Positions 19,440 through 29,418 of a DNA stretch of 64,000 nucleotides are shown here, one piece after another. The notes under the pieces were generated by a model that saw nothing but the letters and a program-made list of their open reading frames with translations, ran no database searches and had not been told where the DNA came from. The translations under genes were made by a program, and so were the position numbers. Numbering within the stretch: the stretch's first letter is position 1; every line of letters starts with the position of its first letter. Source of the DNA: Burkholderiaceae bacterium (GTDB lineage: Bacteria; Pseudomonadota; Gammaproteobacteria; Burkholderiales; Burkholderiaceae_C). Where the stretch lies: NCBI GenBank assembly GCA_019751915.1, contig JAIEMS010000019.1, positions 62,001 to 126,000 of the forward strand, written 5' to 3'.

Positions 19440-20548
19440 CGTCTCACAGTACCTTCGTGTGCCACCAAACAGGCCGCGACGATGTCGTCGCCCAAATCCA
19501 ACTGGAAATGGCCTTCTGGGTTGAGCACCAGTTTTAAAAAATCGAGCACATTGCGTGCGTACAAAGCCGAGGCATCGGCAGCCACGAGCGCAGGCAGATT
19601 GGTCTCGCCAATCAGCGTCACACCGTGGCGCACCACGCTCTGGCCCGGCTGTGTCAGCGGGCAGTTGCCGCCTTGGGGTGCGGCCAAATCGACAATCACC
19701 GAGCCGGGCTTCATGGCCTTGACCATTTCTTCCGTCACCAACACCGGCGCGGCCCGCCCCGGAATCAACGCAGTGGTGATAACGATGTCGGCGGCAGCTA
19801 CGCGCTTGGCAACTTCGATTTTTTGGCGATCCAACCAGCTTTGCGGCATGGGCCGTGCGTAACCACCAACGCCTTCAGCGGCTTCTTTTTCCTCAGGGGT
19901 TTGGTAGGACACATCAATGAACTTAGCCCCCAGCGATTCGACCTGTTCCTTGACACTGGGGCGCACGTCCGAGGCCTCGATCACCGCCCCCATGCGCCGG
20001 GCTGTGGCAATGGCTTGCAAGCCGGCCACGCCGACCCCCAAAATCACCACACGGGCTGCCTTGACGGTGCCTGCCGCCGTCATCAGCATCGGGAAAATAC
20101 GCTGGTACTTGTCAGCGGCCAGCATCACGGCCTTGTAACCGGCAATATTGGCTTGGGACGAAAGCACATCCATGCTTTGGGCGCGAGAAGTGCGTGGCGC
20201 GGCCTCAAGCGCAAAGGCCGTCAGTCCGGCCTGCGCCATGCGCTGCAAGCCGGGGGCATCAAACGGGTTGAGCATACCGACCAGCACCGTACCGGGGTGC
20301 AGCAACGCCAGTTCGTGTTCTTGGGGAGCGCGCACCTTGAGCACCAAGGCACAGCCGAGTGCACCGGCGGCATCGGTCAGTTCAGCACCAGCAGCCTCAT
20401 AGGCAGCATCGGGTACGCTGGCAGCCAAGCCAGCACCGGCCTGCACGCGCAACGTGTACCCTTGGGCCTTGAGTTTTTTGACGGTTTCAGGGGTCGCAGC
20501 GACCCGGGTCTCACCCGCAATGGTCTCAGCCGGTATGCCAATCAGCAT
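19436..20548 (-). CDS. pntAA: NAD(P)(+) transhydrogenase subunit alpha part 1
   Basis: 370 residues, the NAD(H)-binding peripheral domain of the proton-translocating transhydrogenase, homologous to alanine dehydrogenase. MLIGIPAETIAGETRVAATP is the family N-terminus. The Rossmann glycines lie in VVILGVGVAGLQAIATARRM. The mobile-loop region YARPMPQSWL and VIVDLAAPQGGNCPLT are also seen. The first gene of the four-gene order alpha-1, lipoprotein, alpha-2, beta. AGGAGGAAAA lies just upstream of ATG 20548. Confidence 0.96.
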   Translation of the reverse strand: MLIGIPAETIAGETRVAATPETVKKLKAQGYTLRVQAGAGLAASVPDAAYEAAGAELTDAAGALGCALVLKVRAPQEHELALLHPGTVLVGMLNPFDAPGLQRMAQAGLTAFALEAAPRTSRAQSMDVLSSQANIAGYKAVMLAADKYQRIFPMLMTAAGTVKAARVVILGVGVAGLQAIATARRMGAVIEASDVRPSVKEQVESLGAKFIDVSYQTPEEKEAAEGVGGYARPMPQSWLDRQKIEVAKRVAAADIVITTALIPGRAAPVLVTEEMVKAMKPGSVIVDLAAPQGGNCPLTQPGQSVVRHGVTLIGETNLPALVAADASALYARNVLDFLKLVLNPEGHFQLDLGDDIVAACLVAHEGTVRR

Positions 20549-20720
20549 GTTTTTCCTCCTTGTGTCGGTATGTCACCCACTGACTACCAGCTTACAGGAA
20601 GAAAATTTCACGCCGGGGCGTTTTTCAAGCAGCCAAGGGAAGTCCCTGACAAGAACTGGCCCTTGACTGTCGCTTGCGCGATACCGGCACGGGGCCGGTG
20701 TGGACAAAACCCCGTTTGGC

Positions 20721-21785
20721 TCAGTTGACCACTTGGGCTAACTCGCCCTGAACATAGCGTGCTGCCATGATCTGCAAGGTAGCGCCCTTGATCTTGGCAC
20801 CTTGGCCTTCGCAGCCAAACTCGATATAACGCTGTTTGCAAATGGCCTTGGCCGCTTCGCGGGCAGGTTTGAGCCATTCGCGGGCATCGAACTTTTCGGG
20901 GTTCTCGGCCATAAACTTGCGCACGGCACCCGTCATCGCCAAGCGAATATCGGTGTCAATGTTGATCTTGCGAACACCAAATTGAATGGCCTTTTGGATT
21001 TCTTCGACCGGTACGCCGTAGGTCTCTTTCATCTTGCCGCCGTACTGGTTGATGATCGCCAGCAAGTCTTGCGGCACGCTGGAGCTACCGTGCATCACCA
21101 AATGGGTGTTGGGGATGCGGGCATTGATTGCCTGCACACGGCTGATCGCCAAAATGTCCCCCGTGGGCTTGCGCGTGAACTTGTAAGCGCCGTGGCTGGT
21201 GCCAATGGCAATCGCCAAAGCATCCAGTTGTGTCGCCTGCACAAATTGGGCGGCTTCTTCGGGGTCGGTCAGCATCTGGCTGTGGTCGAGCTTGCCTACG
21301 GCACCCACGCCGTCTTCTTCACCGGCCTCGCCGGTTTCCAACGAACCCAAGCAACCGAGTTCGCCTTCGACCGTCACGCCCACTTTGTGCGCCATCTCGA
21401 CCACTTTGCGCGTCACTTCGACGTTGTAGTCAAACGAAGCGGGTGTTTTACCGTCTTCGCGCAGCGAGCCGTCCATCATCACCGAGCCAAAGCCCAAATC
21501 AATGGCACCTTGGCAAATCGCTGGCGACGTGCCGTGGTCTTGGTGCATGACCAACGGAATGTGCGGATACATCTCGGCAGCAGCCTGAATCAGGTGCTTG
21601 ATGAAGGCCTCGCCTGCGTACTTGCGGGCACCCGCACTGGCTTGCAAAATGACCGGGGCGCCAACCTCGTCGGCAGCGGCCATCACAGCCTGCACTTGTT
21701 CGAGGTTGTTGACGTTGAACGCCGGAATGCCGTAGCGGTTTTCAGCGGCGTGGTCGAGCAGTTCGCGCATCGAGACGAGGGGCAT
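20721..21785 (-). CDS. fba: Fructose-bisphosphate aldolase, class II (CbbA type)
   Basis: 354 residues. It interconverts fructose 1,6-bisphosphate with DHAP and glyceraldehyde 3-phosphate. Zn-ligand and catalytic motifs are visible: [55 protein letters not shown] and [16 protein letters not shown]. Length and the [11 protein letters not shown] segment fit the type found in Calvin-cycle and glycolytic clusters of betaproteobacteria. It is near pyk and pgk, but the PAP2 gene on the opposite strand separates them. Confidence 0.96.
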   Translation of the reverse strand: MPLVSMRELLDHAAENRYGIPAFNVNNLEQVQAVMAAADEVGAPVILQASAGARKYAGEAFIKHLIQAAAEMYPHIPLVMHQDHGTSPAICQGAIDLGFGSVMMDGSLREDGKTPASFDYNVEVTRKVVEMAHKVGVTVEGELGCLGSLETGEAGEEDGVGAVGKLDHSQMLTDPEEAAQFVQATQLDALAIAIGTSHGAYKFTRKPTGDILAISRVQAINARIPNTHLVMHGSSSVPQDLLAIINQYGGKMKETYGVPVEEIQKAIQFGVRKINIDTDIRLAMTGAVRKFMAENPEKFDAREWLKPAREAAKAICKQRYIEFGCEGQGAKIKGATLQIMAARYVQGELAQVVN

Positions 21786-21934
21786 GGTCGTGGATCCGTT
21801 CAGGGTGGGTTAAGGGTACTAAGGGCGAAGCACAGCGGCTGTCACCGATTCGTAACCGGCAATTTTAGCTGGGTGTGCCAGCGCAAATAACTGCTGGCCC
21901 GCAGCGGGCGTGGCATACGGTATCGTCCACGCCC

Positions 21935-22639
21935 ATGTCTTTATTTACCCGCTCTTGCGCACACTGCCCATCACCCGCTCGCCTACTGGTCTGGACGGTG
22001 GTTTCTTTGTTCTGCTTGCTGGCATGGGATGCCAGCGGCCAAGACATCCAAGTGGCCCGCTTGTTTGCTTCGGCATCGGGCTTTGCGCTGCGCGATCACT
22101 GGTTTTTGGTACGGGTGCTGCACGAGGGCACACGCAATACCGCTTGGCTGGTCATGCTGGCCTTGGCAGTGGCGATCTGGTGGCCGTTTGGTGTGCTGCG
22201 CCAGATGGACCGAGGCCAGCGCGTGCAATTGGTTGCCAGTACGCTGTTGGCGGTGCTGCTCATTAACGTGCTCAAGTACGCCAGCACCACCAGTTGCCCT
22301 TGGGATTTGTCCGAGTTTGGCGGTGTAGCACAGCACATATCGCACTGGGCGCTGGGCATGGCCGATGGCGGTGTCGGTCACTGTTTTCCGGCAGGCCATG
22401 CTTCGGCTGGGTTTGCTTTCGTGAGCGGTTTTTTTGTCCTGCGCCAGCATCAACCACGGGCGGCCCGCTGGTGGTTGGTTGCGGCTTTGGCGGCTGGTTT
22501 GGTTTTAGGCGGGGCGCAGCAGCTGCGGGGGGCGCACTTTGTGAGCCATACCCTGTGGACGGGCTGGCTGTGCTGGACAACCGCTTGGCTGTGTGATGCA
22601 GCTGTGCGCCTGCACCGTTGCCGCCGCACCAGCGCCTGA
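21935..22639 (+). CDS. PAP2-family membrane phosphatase
   Basis: 234 residues with about five membrane helices. The three acid-phosphatase motifs are present: KYASTTSCPWDL, FPAGHASAGFAF with the catalytic His, and RGAHFVSHTLW. Likely substrates are lipid phosphates such as undecaprenyl or lipid A phosphate groups. I chose ATG at 21935 (MSLFTRSCAHC); the frame is open from 21875. It is divergent from fba and convergent with pyk. Substrate cannot be decided from sequence. Confidence 0.85.
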   Translation: MSLFTRSCAHCPSPARLLVWTVVSLFCLLAWDASGQDIQVARLFASASGFALRDHWFLVRVLHEGTRNTAWLVMLALAVAIWWPFGVLRQMDRGQRVQLVASTLLAVLLINVLKYASTTSCPWDLSEFGGVAQHISHWALGMADGGVGHCFPAGHASAGFAFVSGFFVLRQHQPRAARWWLVAALAAGLVLGGAQQLRGAHFVSHTLWTGWLCWTTAWLCDAAVRLHRCRRTSA

Positions 22640-22674
22640 CCTGACCGGGCAGGGGCGAAAACTGCAAGGGCGCT

Positions 22675-24111
22675 TTATTCGACGCGGCAGATTTTCAGCA
22701 TATTGGTGCCACCGGGCGAACCCATGGGCGCACCACAGGTAATGGCGTAAACATCACCACTTTGGACGATGCCCCGGTCTTTCAGGTTGCGCTCGGCTTG
22801 CTCAAGCGCAGTGTCACGGTCGGTGCTGGTGTCCATCAACAAGGGGCGAACATTGCGAAACAACGCCATGCGCCGCTGCGTCACCACCTTGGGCGTGAGC
22901 GCGTAGATCGGAATATGGATGCGGTGGCGGCTCATCCACAACGCTGTGGAGCCACTGTCGGTCATAGCCACAATGGCTTTGGCACCCAAATGGTGGGCGG
23001 TAAACAAAGCGCCCATGGCAATCGACTGGTCAATGCTGGCGAAATTGCGCCCGGAAAAATCAGCGTCGAGTTGGATATCTTCTGCAGCTTCGGCGGCGGT
23101 GCAGATTTTTGCCATCTCTTGCACCGTTTCGAGCGGGTATTTTCCTGCGGCGGTTTCGGCACTGAGCATGACCGCATCGGTACCATCGAGCACCGCATTG
23201 GCCACATCGCTGACCTCGGCACGGGTGGGCACCGGGTTGGTAATCATGCTCTCCATCATCTGCGTGGCGGTGATGACGACTTTGTCCATATCACGGGCCA
23301 TGCGGATCATCTTTTTCTGCAGCGCAGGCACCACCGCGTTGCCCACTTCCACGGCCAAGTCACCCCGGGCAACCATGATGCCGTCGCTGGCGCGCAAAAT
23401 CTCTTCCAACCGTGGAATCGCCTCGGCACGCTCGATTTTGGCAATCAGGCCGGGCTTGTGGCGGTAAGCGGCAGCGGCCACATTGCACAACTGGCGGGCC
23501 ATTTCCATATCGGTGGCGTTTTTCGGAAAGCTCACGGCCACGTAATCGGCCTGAAAGCTCATGGCGGTTTTGATGTCGTCCATGTCCTTGGCCGTCAGGG
23601 CCGGTGCCGTCAAACCACCGCCTTGCTTGTTGATGCCCTTGTTGTTAGACAGCTCACCGCCGAGTTTGACGGTGGTGTAAACCTCTTCACCGCGCACGGC
23701 ATTGACCGTCAACACAATCAGGCCGTCGTTGAGCAGCAGCAAGTCGCCGGGTTTGACATCGCGGGGCAGCTCTTTGTAGTCCAGCCCCACGCCGTTGATG
23801 TCGCCCAGCTCGGTGCGCGAAGCGTCCAACACGAAAGGCGCACCGGGTTCGAGCTGCACCTTGCCCTCGGCAAACTTACCAACGCGAATTTTCGGGCCTT
23901 GCAGGTCGGCCATGATCGCCACCTCGCAACCAGCACGGCGCGCGGCCTCGCGCACCGCAGCGGCGCGGTCAATGTGGTCTTGCGCCTTGCCGTGGCTGAA
24001 ATTCAAGCGCACGACATTAACGCCCGCCAGAATCATCTGCTCCAGTAAAGCCGGGTCGCTGGAGGCGGGGCCGAGGGTGGCAACGATCTTGGTAGCACGG
24101 TGCAGCGTCAT
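22675..24111 (-). CDS. pyk: Pyruvate kinase
   Basis: 478 residues. Last step of glycolysis, making ATP and pyruvate from phosphoenolpyruvate. Motifs: RLNFSHGKAQDH, ADLQGPKIRVG, the active-site segment GLIAKIERAEAIPRLEEIL with the catalytic Lys, GIMVARGDLAVEVG and VMLSAETAAGKYP. The C-terminal allosteric domain ends GTNMLKICRVE. Start MTLHRATKIVATLGPAS is conventional. Downstream is the FAP2-like phosphatase on the opposite strand; upstream 30 bases is a lipoprotein gene. Confidence 0.97.
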   Translation of the reverse strand: MTLHRATKIVATLGPASSDPALLEQMILAGVNVVRLNFSHGKAQDHIDRAAAVREAARRAGCEVAIMADLQGPKIRVGKFAEGKVQLEPGAPFVLDASRTELGDINGVGLDYKELPRDVKPGDLLLLNDGLIVLTVNAVRGEEVYTTVKLGGELSNNKGINKQGGGLTAPALTAKDMDDIKTAMSFQADYVAVSFPKNATDMEMARQLCNVAAAAYRHKPGLIAKIERAEAIPRLEEILRASDGIMVARGDLAVEVGNAVVPALQKKMIRMARDMDKVVITATQMMESMITNPVPTRAEVSDVANAVLDGTDAVMLSAETAAGKYPLETVQEMAKICTAAEAAEDIQLDADFSGRNFASIDQSIAMGALFTAHHLGAKAIVAMTDSGSTALWMSRHRIHIPIYALTPKVVTQRRMALFRNVRPLLMDTSTDRDTALEQAERNLKDRGIVQSGDVYAITCGAPMGSPGGTNMLKICRVE

Positions 24112-24141
24112 GAAAAAACCTTCAATGTCGGATCAAAAAAA

Positions 24142-24693
24142 TCAACGCGGCACTTGCAGCAGGCGCTGCACGTCGCGGTCGTTGGGCAAAGCGTAGTCGT
24201 AGCCACGCACAATGCGGCTGTCTTCGGTACGTACCAGTTTAATGCTGACATAAGTCAAATTGGCCGCTGCCGAGTAGGTACCGACCAGTACCAAAGAAGC
24301 ATTGTGGCTGCGCGCAATGTCTTTGATTTCGCGCGACAGCAGCAATTGGCCCGTGCCTTCGCGGATAAACAAATCACCGCGCAGTTTGACTTCTTTGACG
24401 TTAAAACCAGCCATCGTCATCAACGAAGCATATTGCTCGGACAAGGTGCGCCCCAGCGGGGCCGCGCGGCCCATATCGTTGACATTGACCACCGTTGCCA
24501 CCAGCACCGGGCCATCGCCAAGAGCACCGAGGTCAAAGCCTTCGGTCAGCCGGACAATGGCTTCGCGGTTGGTTTGTAAAAATGCGCTGGCCGCTGCATC
24601 TTGGTAGGTAGGCTCGACGCGCACCGGGGCGCTGGGGGCACAACCGGCCAGCACTGCACCGGCCAATATGCTCAAGAGGACAAAGGGTTTCAT
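24142..24693 (-). CDS. FlgO-family outer-membrane lipoprotein
   Basis: 183 residues with a signal peptide and lipobox (LAGC). The mature part resembles the FlgO domain: a segment PLGRTLSEQYASLMTMAGFNVKE, then SLVLVGTYSAAANLTYVSIKLVR. FlgO proteins in Vibrio are outer-membrane components around the flagellar base, but the domain also occurs away from flagellar genes. No flagellar genes are near, so a general envelope role is as likely. Its start overlaps the stop of the upstream lipoprotein gene by four bases, so the two are coupled. Confidence 0.75.
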   Translation of the reverse strand: MKPFVLLSILAGAVLAGCAPSAPVRVEPTYQDAAASAFLQTNREAIVRLTEGFDLGALGDGPVLVATVVNVNDMGRAAPLGRTLSEQYASLMTMAGFNVKEVKLRGDLFIREGTGQLLLSREIKDIARSHNASLVLVGTYSAAANLTYVSIKLVRTEDSRIVRGYDYALPNDRDVQRLLQVPR

Positions 24694-25376
24694 GGGGCCA
24701 CGACCTTCATATTGACGTTGCGGTACGAGGGCCGCATGAACAGCGGCGCATCGACGTTTTCGAGGTAGTAAACATCGGTTTTACGCACCAAATACTGCCC
24801 GCCCCGGCTGACCGTGGTGGTCAAAATCAGCTCGGTGTTGGTCGGGCCACCGGAATTGACGCTGGCACCGTAATCGAGCGTTGATGTCAGGCCCAGCGTC
24901 CCGAGCAGTTTGGTGTCCAGGTGCTGGTTGCTCAAACCGTAGGCGGCCATTAGCCCCGTCGCCAACATCGTGAACTGACCGGGAATGAAGTGGGGTCGGT
25001 CGCTGTTGTGGTAAACCAACTGGGTGTGGTAGGTCACATCCAGCGCTTGGCCGGGCATTTGCAACACTGGGGCACCGCTTTGCACCAGTTTTGTGATGAG
25101 AAACTCTCGAAAAGCCAGATCAAACGCACTCGGGCTGGGCGGCAAGCCCACATGCAATTGGGTGCCAATGGGCATACCGGCCTTGTCGAGTGAGTCCAGC
25201 GTTTGCGTCACTACGTCACGCGACAGCAATTCCCAGTGACCGGCAGAGCGCACCTTGGGTTGCACCGTCAATTCGAAATTTTCTGCCAGAGGAATGGGCG
25301 ATTTTGAAGCGCACCCCACCAAAGCAGCCACAGCGCCGACCAGCACGGCTGCGCTGAATGCTCTTGCCAATTTCAT
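24690..25376 (-). CDS. Predicted lipoprotein, unknown function
   Basis: 228 residues, start ATG at 25376 giving a clear signal peptide with lipobox (LVGC, Cys20). The body contains SAGHWELLSRDVVTQTLDSL and a beta-rich C-terminal half with VYYLENVDAPLF. I recognise no catalytic motif. It is translationally coupled to the FlgO-like lipoprotein (four-base overlap), so the products probably act together at the outer membrane. Longer in-frame start at 25424 would hide the signal peptide and is rejected. Confidence 0.72.
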   Translation of the reverse strand: MKLARAFSAAVLVGAVAALVGCASKSPIPLAENFELTVQPKVRSAGHWELLSRDVVTQTLDSLDKAGMPIGTQLHVGLPPSPSAFDLAFREFLITKLVQSGAPVLQMPGQALDVTYHTQLVYHNSDRPHFIPGQFTMLATGLMAAYGLSNQHLDTKLLGTLGLTSTLDYGASVNSGGPTNTELILTTTVSRGGQYLVRKTDVYYLENVDAPLFMRPSYRNVNMKVVAP

Positions 25377-25420
25377 GAGTTCTCCCCCTGTTGTGAACGC
25401 AGCGACTATTGTCGGCAGGC

Positions 25421-26620
25421 TCAAACGGCTGCGGCAGCGCGTTTTTGCAAAATCTCAAAGGCTGGCAGCGTTTTGCCTTCGAGCACTTCGAGGAACGCAC
25501 CACCGCCGGTCGAGATGTAACCGACTTGGTCTTCCATACCGTATTTGGCAATAGCCGCCAGCGTATCGCCTCCCCCGGCAATGCTGAAGGCTGGCGATTG
25601 GGCAATGGCCTGCGCGATGGTGCGGGTGCCATTTTCAAAAGCGGCAAACTCAAACACCCCGACTGGGCCATTCCAGACGATGGTGCCAGCGGCCTTGAGC
25701 TGGGCGGCCAAGCGCTGGGCGGTTTCGGGGCCAATGTCCAAAATCAGATCGTCTTCGGCCACGTCGGTGGCCGCCTTGACAGTGGCCGGTGCATCGGCAG
25801 CAAAGCTCTTGGCCGTGACGACATCGGTGGGAATCGGCACTTCAGCGCCGCGCGCTTTCATGGCATCCATCACGGCGCGGGCTTCGGCCAGCAAACTGGG
25901 TTCGGCCAGACTTTTGCCAATGGGCAAGCCTGCGGCCAGCATGAAGGTGTTGGCAATGCCGCCGCCGACGATCAGTTGATCGACCTTATCGGCCAAACTT
26001 TGCAAAATCGTCAGCTTGGTGCTGACCTTGCTACCGGCGACGATGGCTGCCAATGGGCGCTGGGGCTGGGCCAGCGCTTTGGTCAGGGCATCAATTTCTG
26101 CCGACAGCAACGGGCCAGCGCAAGCGACCGGCGCAAATTGGGCAATGCCGTAGGTGGTGCCTTCAGCGCGGTGGGCGGTGCCAAAGGCATCGTTGACGAA
26201 GATGTCGCACAGCGCGGCCATTTTGCGGGCCAATTCTTCTTTGTTTTTCTTCTCGCCCACATTGAGGCGGCAATTTTCGAGCAGCACCACTTGGCCGGGG
26301 GCTACTTGCACGCCTTCGACCCAATCGGCCACCAGCGCCACCTCGCGGCCCAGCAGCGCAGACAAGTGCGCTGCCACCGGTGCCAGTGAGTCTTCGGGCT
26401 TGAATGCGCCTTCGGTGGGGCGACCCAAATGGCTGGTCACCATCACAGCCGCGCCCGCATCGAGTGCCATCTGGATGCAGGGAATAGAGGCGCGGATGCG
26501 GGTGTCTTCGGTGATACGCCCGGTGTCGTCTTGCGGCACGTTCAGGTCGGCACGGATAAAAACACGTTGGCCGCTGGCTTGGCCTTGGGCACACAGATCA
26601 GAAAAACGAAGGATATTCAT
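25421..26620 (-). CDS. pgk: Phosphoglycerate kinase
   Basis: 399 residues. It transfers phosphate between 1,3-bisphosphoglycerate and ADP. Motifs: [36 protein letters not shown], and the ADP/ATP-binding GGGDTLAA near the C-terminus with [18 protein letters not shown] chose ATG at 26620 (MNILRFSDL); the frame stays open upstream to 27001 through azlD but that part has no kinase homology. Downstream 44 bases is the lipoprotein pair on the same strand. Confidence 0.97.
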   Translation of the reverse strand: MNILRFSDLCAQGQASGQRVFIRADLNVPQDDTGRITEDTRIRASIPCIQMALDAGAAVMVTSHLGRPTEGAFKPEDSLAPVAAHLSALLGREVALVADWVEGVQVAPGQVVLLENCRLNVGEKKNKEELARKMAALCDIFVNDAFGTAHRAEGTTYGIAQFAPVACAGPLLSAEIDALTKALAQPQRPLAAIVAGSKVSTKLTILQSLADKVDQLIVGGGIANTFMLAAGLPIGKSLAEPSLLAEARAVMDAMKARGAEVPIPTDVVTAKSFAADAPATVKAATDVAEDDLILDIGPETAQRLAAQLKAAGTIVWNGPVGVFEFAAFENGTRTIAQAIAQSPAFSIAGGGDTLAAIAKYGMEDQVGYISTGGGAFLEVLEGKTLPAFEILQKRAAAAV

Positions 26621-26676
26621 GGCGAAAAAATGGTCTGAAAGCGGGCAATTGGAAGCGGGCACATTGTAGGCGGCAC

Positions 26677-27018
26677 CTACCAGCCCATCCCAATATGCAG
26701 CGGCAGATACACCGCCATCCCCAGCATGATGGTGCCCAAAATACCCCTGCGCCAAAAGTAATAGGCCCCCGCGCACAGCACAGCCGGCAGGCGCGCATCC
26801 TCGAGGGTGTGGATGAGTGCGCCGTGGCTCATCAAAACCTCTGGGGCTACCACGGCAGTCAAAGCAGCCAGTGGCGCATATTTCAGGCCGCGTTGGAGCC
26901 AACCGGGCAGCGGCAGCTCGCGGTCGGAGAGCATGAAAAAGGTGCGCGACACCACGGTGATGACGGTCAGCCCGACAATCGCCAGCACCGGTTCGGCCCA
27001 AGAGGTGTCTAACATCAT
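26677..27018 (-). CDS. azlD: AzlD-family branched-chain amino acid exporter subunit
   Basis: 113 residues with four predicted membrane helices. With AzlC it forms a small exporter of branched-chain amino acids, as characterised for AzlCD of Bacillus and BrnFE of Corynebacterium. Family features are the N-terminal [19 protein letters not shown] and the central [18 protein letters not shown]. Its ATG at 27018 overlaps the azlC stop by four bases; a second ATG follows immediately. Ends 56 bases upstream of pgk. Confidence 0.88.
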   Translation of the reverse strand: MMLDTSWAEPVLAIVGLTVITVVSRTFFMLSDRELPLPGWLQRGLKYAPLAALTAVVAPEVLMSHGALIHTLEDARLPAVLCAGAYYFWRRGILGTIMLGMAVYLPLHIGMGW

Positions 27019-27752
27019 GGTGCTTCCTCGGGTGGCGCGCCGTGGCGGCGCTCGGCGGCTTCGGCCAGCAGCCCCATCGTCACTGCTGCGGCAATCGCCA
27101 CCAAAATGTTGAGCTTGAGCGGCAGGGCAAAGGCAGCAATGGCAGCGGTGGCAGCCACACCGGTCGCTAACCAAGTGGTGCGGTCGATCAGCATCGACAT
27201 CAGCACCCCCAGCAGCGCCAGCACACCGGCAAAACCCAAGCCCCACGACAACGGCACCACATTGGCCAGCAAAATCCCCGCAATCGACGGCAATTGCCAC
27301 GCCACCCAATTGGTCGAGGCAGCGCCCCAAAAATACGGCACCTGATCGGGATGGGGCTGCGCCTGGGTATAGCGCTTCATGAACGCGACAAAAATCACAT
27401 CGCCACTGAAGTACCCAATCGACAAACGCTGGCGCAGTGGCAAATGCGCAAAGTAGTTGCGCCACATGCTGCTAAAAATGACAAACCGCAGGTTAACGCA
27501 AGCCGCTGTCAGCCACACCACCCACAGCGGTGCTCCCGCCGCCAGCAGGGGCACCACCGCCAACTGCGCGCTGCCAGCAAACACCAGCAACGACATCAGC
27601 ACCGCCAGCGGCACCGATAGCCCGCCTTTGACCATTGCCACGCCCGTCACCAAGCCCCACGCGCAGATACCCACGGCGATGCCGCCCATGTCCAACACCC
27701 CTTGGCGAAAAGCCGGGTGCGCCAGCGTCTGGCGCAGAACGTGTCGGCTCAT
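27015..27752 (-). CDS. azlC: AzlC-family branched-chain amino acid exporter subunit
   Basis: 245 residues with six to eight membrane helices. The family signature is visible: [19 protein letters not shown] and [17 protein letters not shown]. It pairs with AzlD at 26677-27018. I chose ATG at 27752 ([10 protein letters not shown]); a frame open to 27869 overlaps fmt and has no homology. Located 19 bases after fmt on the same strand. Confidence 0.9.
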   Translation of the reverse strand: MSRHVLRQTLAHPAFRQGVLDMGGIAVGICAWGLVTGVAMVKGGLSVPLAVLMSLLVFAGSAQLAVVPLLAAGAPLWVVWLTAACVNLRFVIFSSMWRNYFAHLPLRQRLSIGYFSGDVIFVAFMKRYTQAQPHPDQVPYFWGAASTNWVAWQLPSIAGILLANVVPLSWGLGFAGVLALLGVLMSMLIDRTTWLATGVAATAAIAAFALPLKLNILVAIAAAVTMGLLAEAAERRHGAPPEEAP

Positions 27753-27771
27753 AGCAAATGCTCCGGCGATG

Positions 27772-28761
27772 TCACTGCGTCCCGCCGGTTGCTGTCGATG
27801 CCCCCAGCACCATGCCCGGCTCCAGCGCAAAGCCGCGCAAGAAGTCTGCCGCAAGCAGGCGTTTGCCACCCGCGCGTTGCAAGGTGCTCAGGCACAGGGC
27901 ATCCTGACCACAGGCCACGATCACACCGGCATCGTTTACCGACAAAATCTGGCCGCAGCGCACGTCTTCCGTGCGTTGGTAGCTATTGATTTGATAGCTC
28001 CAGAGTTTGATCACTTCGGTGCCCAGCGTGGTCGAAGCGCCCGGGAAGGGGTCAAAGGCGCGGATGCGCTGACCAATCACGCTGGCCGGTAGCGTCCAGT
28101 CGACGGCGCTTTCGGCTTTTTCGATCTTGTGCGCGTAGGTCACGCCGTGGCCCGGTTGGGGCGTGGCCTGCAAGCGGCCAGCAGCGGCGCGTTCGAGGGC
28201 CTCGACCACCATGCGCCCCCCCAGCAGCGCCAGCCGGTCGTGCAAGATGGCGGTGGTGTCGGTAGCGGCAATGGCGGTACGCTCGGTCAGCAGCATATCG
28301 CCGGTGTCCAAGCCCGCATCCATCTGCATGATGGTGACACCGGTTTCAGCATCGCCCGCCTCAATCGCCCGGTGGATCGGCGCTGCACCGCGCCAGCGCG
28401 GCAGCAAACTGGCATGGATATTCAAGCAGCCGTGGGGCGGCAGGCTCAAAGTCCACTGCGGCAGGATCAGCCCGTAGGCAGCCACGACCATCACGTCGGC
28501 CTGTGCAGCCTCGAGCGCAGCGCGTGCGGCGGCAGCGTCTTCAGGGTATTTGCCATCCAAGCGCAGACTGCGCGGCTGGGCCACGGCAATGCCATGCTGC
28601 ACAGCACACTGCTTGACCGGCGAGGCCTGCAACTTCATGCCCCGACCAGCGGGGCGGTCGGGCTGGGTCAGCACCAGCGGGACGCTAAAGCCCGTATCCA
28701 GCAAGCGCTGCAAGGCGACTTGGGCAAATTCTGGGGTTCCAGCAAAGACGACCCGCATCAT
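27772..28761 (-). CDS. fmt: Methionyl-tRNA formyltransferase
   Basis: 329 residues. It formylates initiator Met-tRNA using 10-formyl-tetrahydrofolate. [18 protein letters not shown] is the N-terminus, [18 protein letters not shown] carries the active-site region with Asn/His/Asp in [10 protein letters not shown], and [18 protein letters not shown] follows. The C-terminal OB domain starts near residue 215. Within it, [16 protein letters not shown] is encoded by sequence resembling the dispersed repeat (27980-28012), replacing a variable loop without a frameshift. Start overlaps def by four bases. Confidence 0.96.
   Translation of the reverse strand: MMRVVFAGTPEFAQVALQRLLDTGFSVPLVLTQPDRPAGRGMKLQASPVKQCAVQHGIAVAQPRSLRLDGKYPEDAAAARAALEAAQADVMVVAAYGLILPQWTLSLPPHGCLNIHASLLPRWRGAAPIHRAIEAGDAETGVTIMQMDAGLDTGDMLLTERTAIAATDTTAILHDRLALLGGRMVVEALERAAAGRLQATPQPGHGVTYAHKIEKAESAVDWTLPASVIGQRIRAFDPFPGASTTLGTEVIKLWSYQINSYQRTEDVRCGQILSVNDAGVIVACGQDALCLSTLQRAGGKRLLAADFLRGFALEPGMVLGASTATGGTQ
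27980..28012 (-). repeat. Dispersed repeat-like segment inside fmt
   Basis: Minus-strand GCTATCAAATCAATAGCTAC plus CAACGC closely resembles the GCTAT..ATAGCTACCAATGC part of the intergenic repeat at 5325-5377. It is read in frame in fmt. Confidence 0.5.
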
Positions 28762-29279
28762 GCGCCGCGCTCTTCGCGTTCTTCACGCTGGCGCTTGAGC
28801 ATCTTGGATTTGATGCGGTTGCGTTTGAGTGGTGAGAGGTATTCGACAAACACTTTGCCGCGCAGGTGGTCGATTTCGTGCTGAATGCACACCGCCAGCA
28901 AGCCTTCGGCTTCCACTTCGCGCACGTTGCCGTGCTCGTCCAAGGCCCGAGCACGCACAGACTCAGAGCGCTCTATGCCGTCGTAGATGCCCGGCACCGA
29001 CAGGCAACCCTCGTCGCCGACCAGTTTTTCGGGGCTGGCCCAAACGATTTCAGGGTTAATCAACACCAAGGGCTGGTTGCGCTCTTCAGAGACATCAATC
29101 ACCACCACTTGCTCGTGGGCATTGATTTGCGTAGCGGCCAAGCCAATGCCGTGGGCATCGTACATGGTGTCGATCATGTCGGCCACCAACTGGCGCACAC
29201 GCGCATCGACCTCTTTGACGGGCCGGGCAGCGGTGTGCAAACGAGGGTCGGGATAACAAAGAATGGGAAGAATAGCCAT
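28758..29279 (-). CDS. def: Peptide deformylase
   Basis: 173 residues. It removes the formyl group from new proteins. All three motifs are intact: [16 protein letters not shown] with the metal-binding Cys, and QHEIDHLRG with the two His ligands and catalytic Glu. ATG at 29279 is preferred over the GTG just upstream. Forms the usual def-fmt pair; in many relatives dprA is divergent upstream, but here an FAD oxidoreductase gene lies upstream on the same strand. Confidence 0.97.
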   Translation of the reverse strand: MAILPILCYPDPRLHTAARPVKEVDARVRQLVADMIDTMYDAHGIGLAATQINAHEQVVVIDVSEERNQPLVLINPEIVWASPEKLVGDEGCLSVPGIYDGIERSESVRARALDEHGNVREVEAEGLLAVCIQHEIDHLRGKVFVEYLSPLKRNRIKSKMLKRQREEREERGA

Positions 29280-29418
29280 CACATCAGGGGGTTGGAACAG
29301 TCGGCAAAATAGTCGCGCGGCCTTGGCCGACCAAGATAGCGCACATGCAGGCTTGAATTCTCGCAGCCATGCCGATGGCCTTCAAACTGCTGGCCCAAGC
29401 CCGGTGGGATTGAAAGGC

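Noticed and set aside
20660-20720. Terminator after fba
   Set aside because: There is an ACCGGC/GCCGGT stem, but it is short and no T-run follows on the minus strand.
26621-27001. N-terminal extension of pgk through azlD
   Set aside because: The frame is open by chance; azlD is the coding frame there and pgk begins with its normal N-terminus at 26620.
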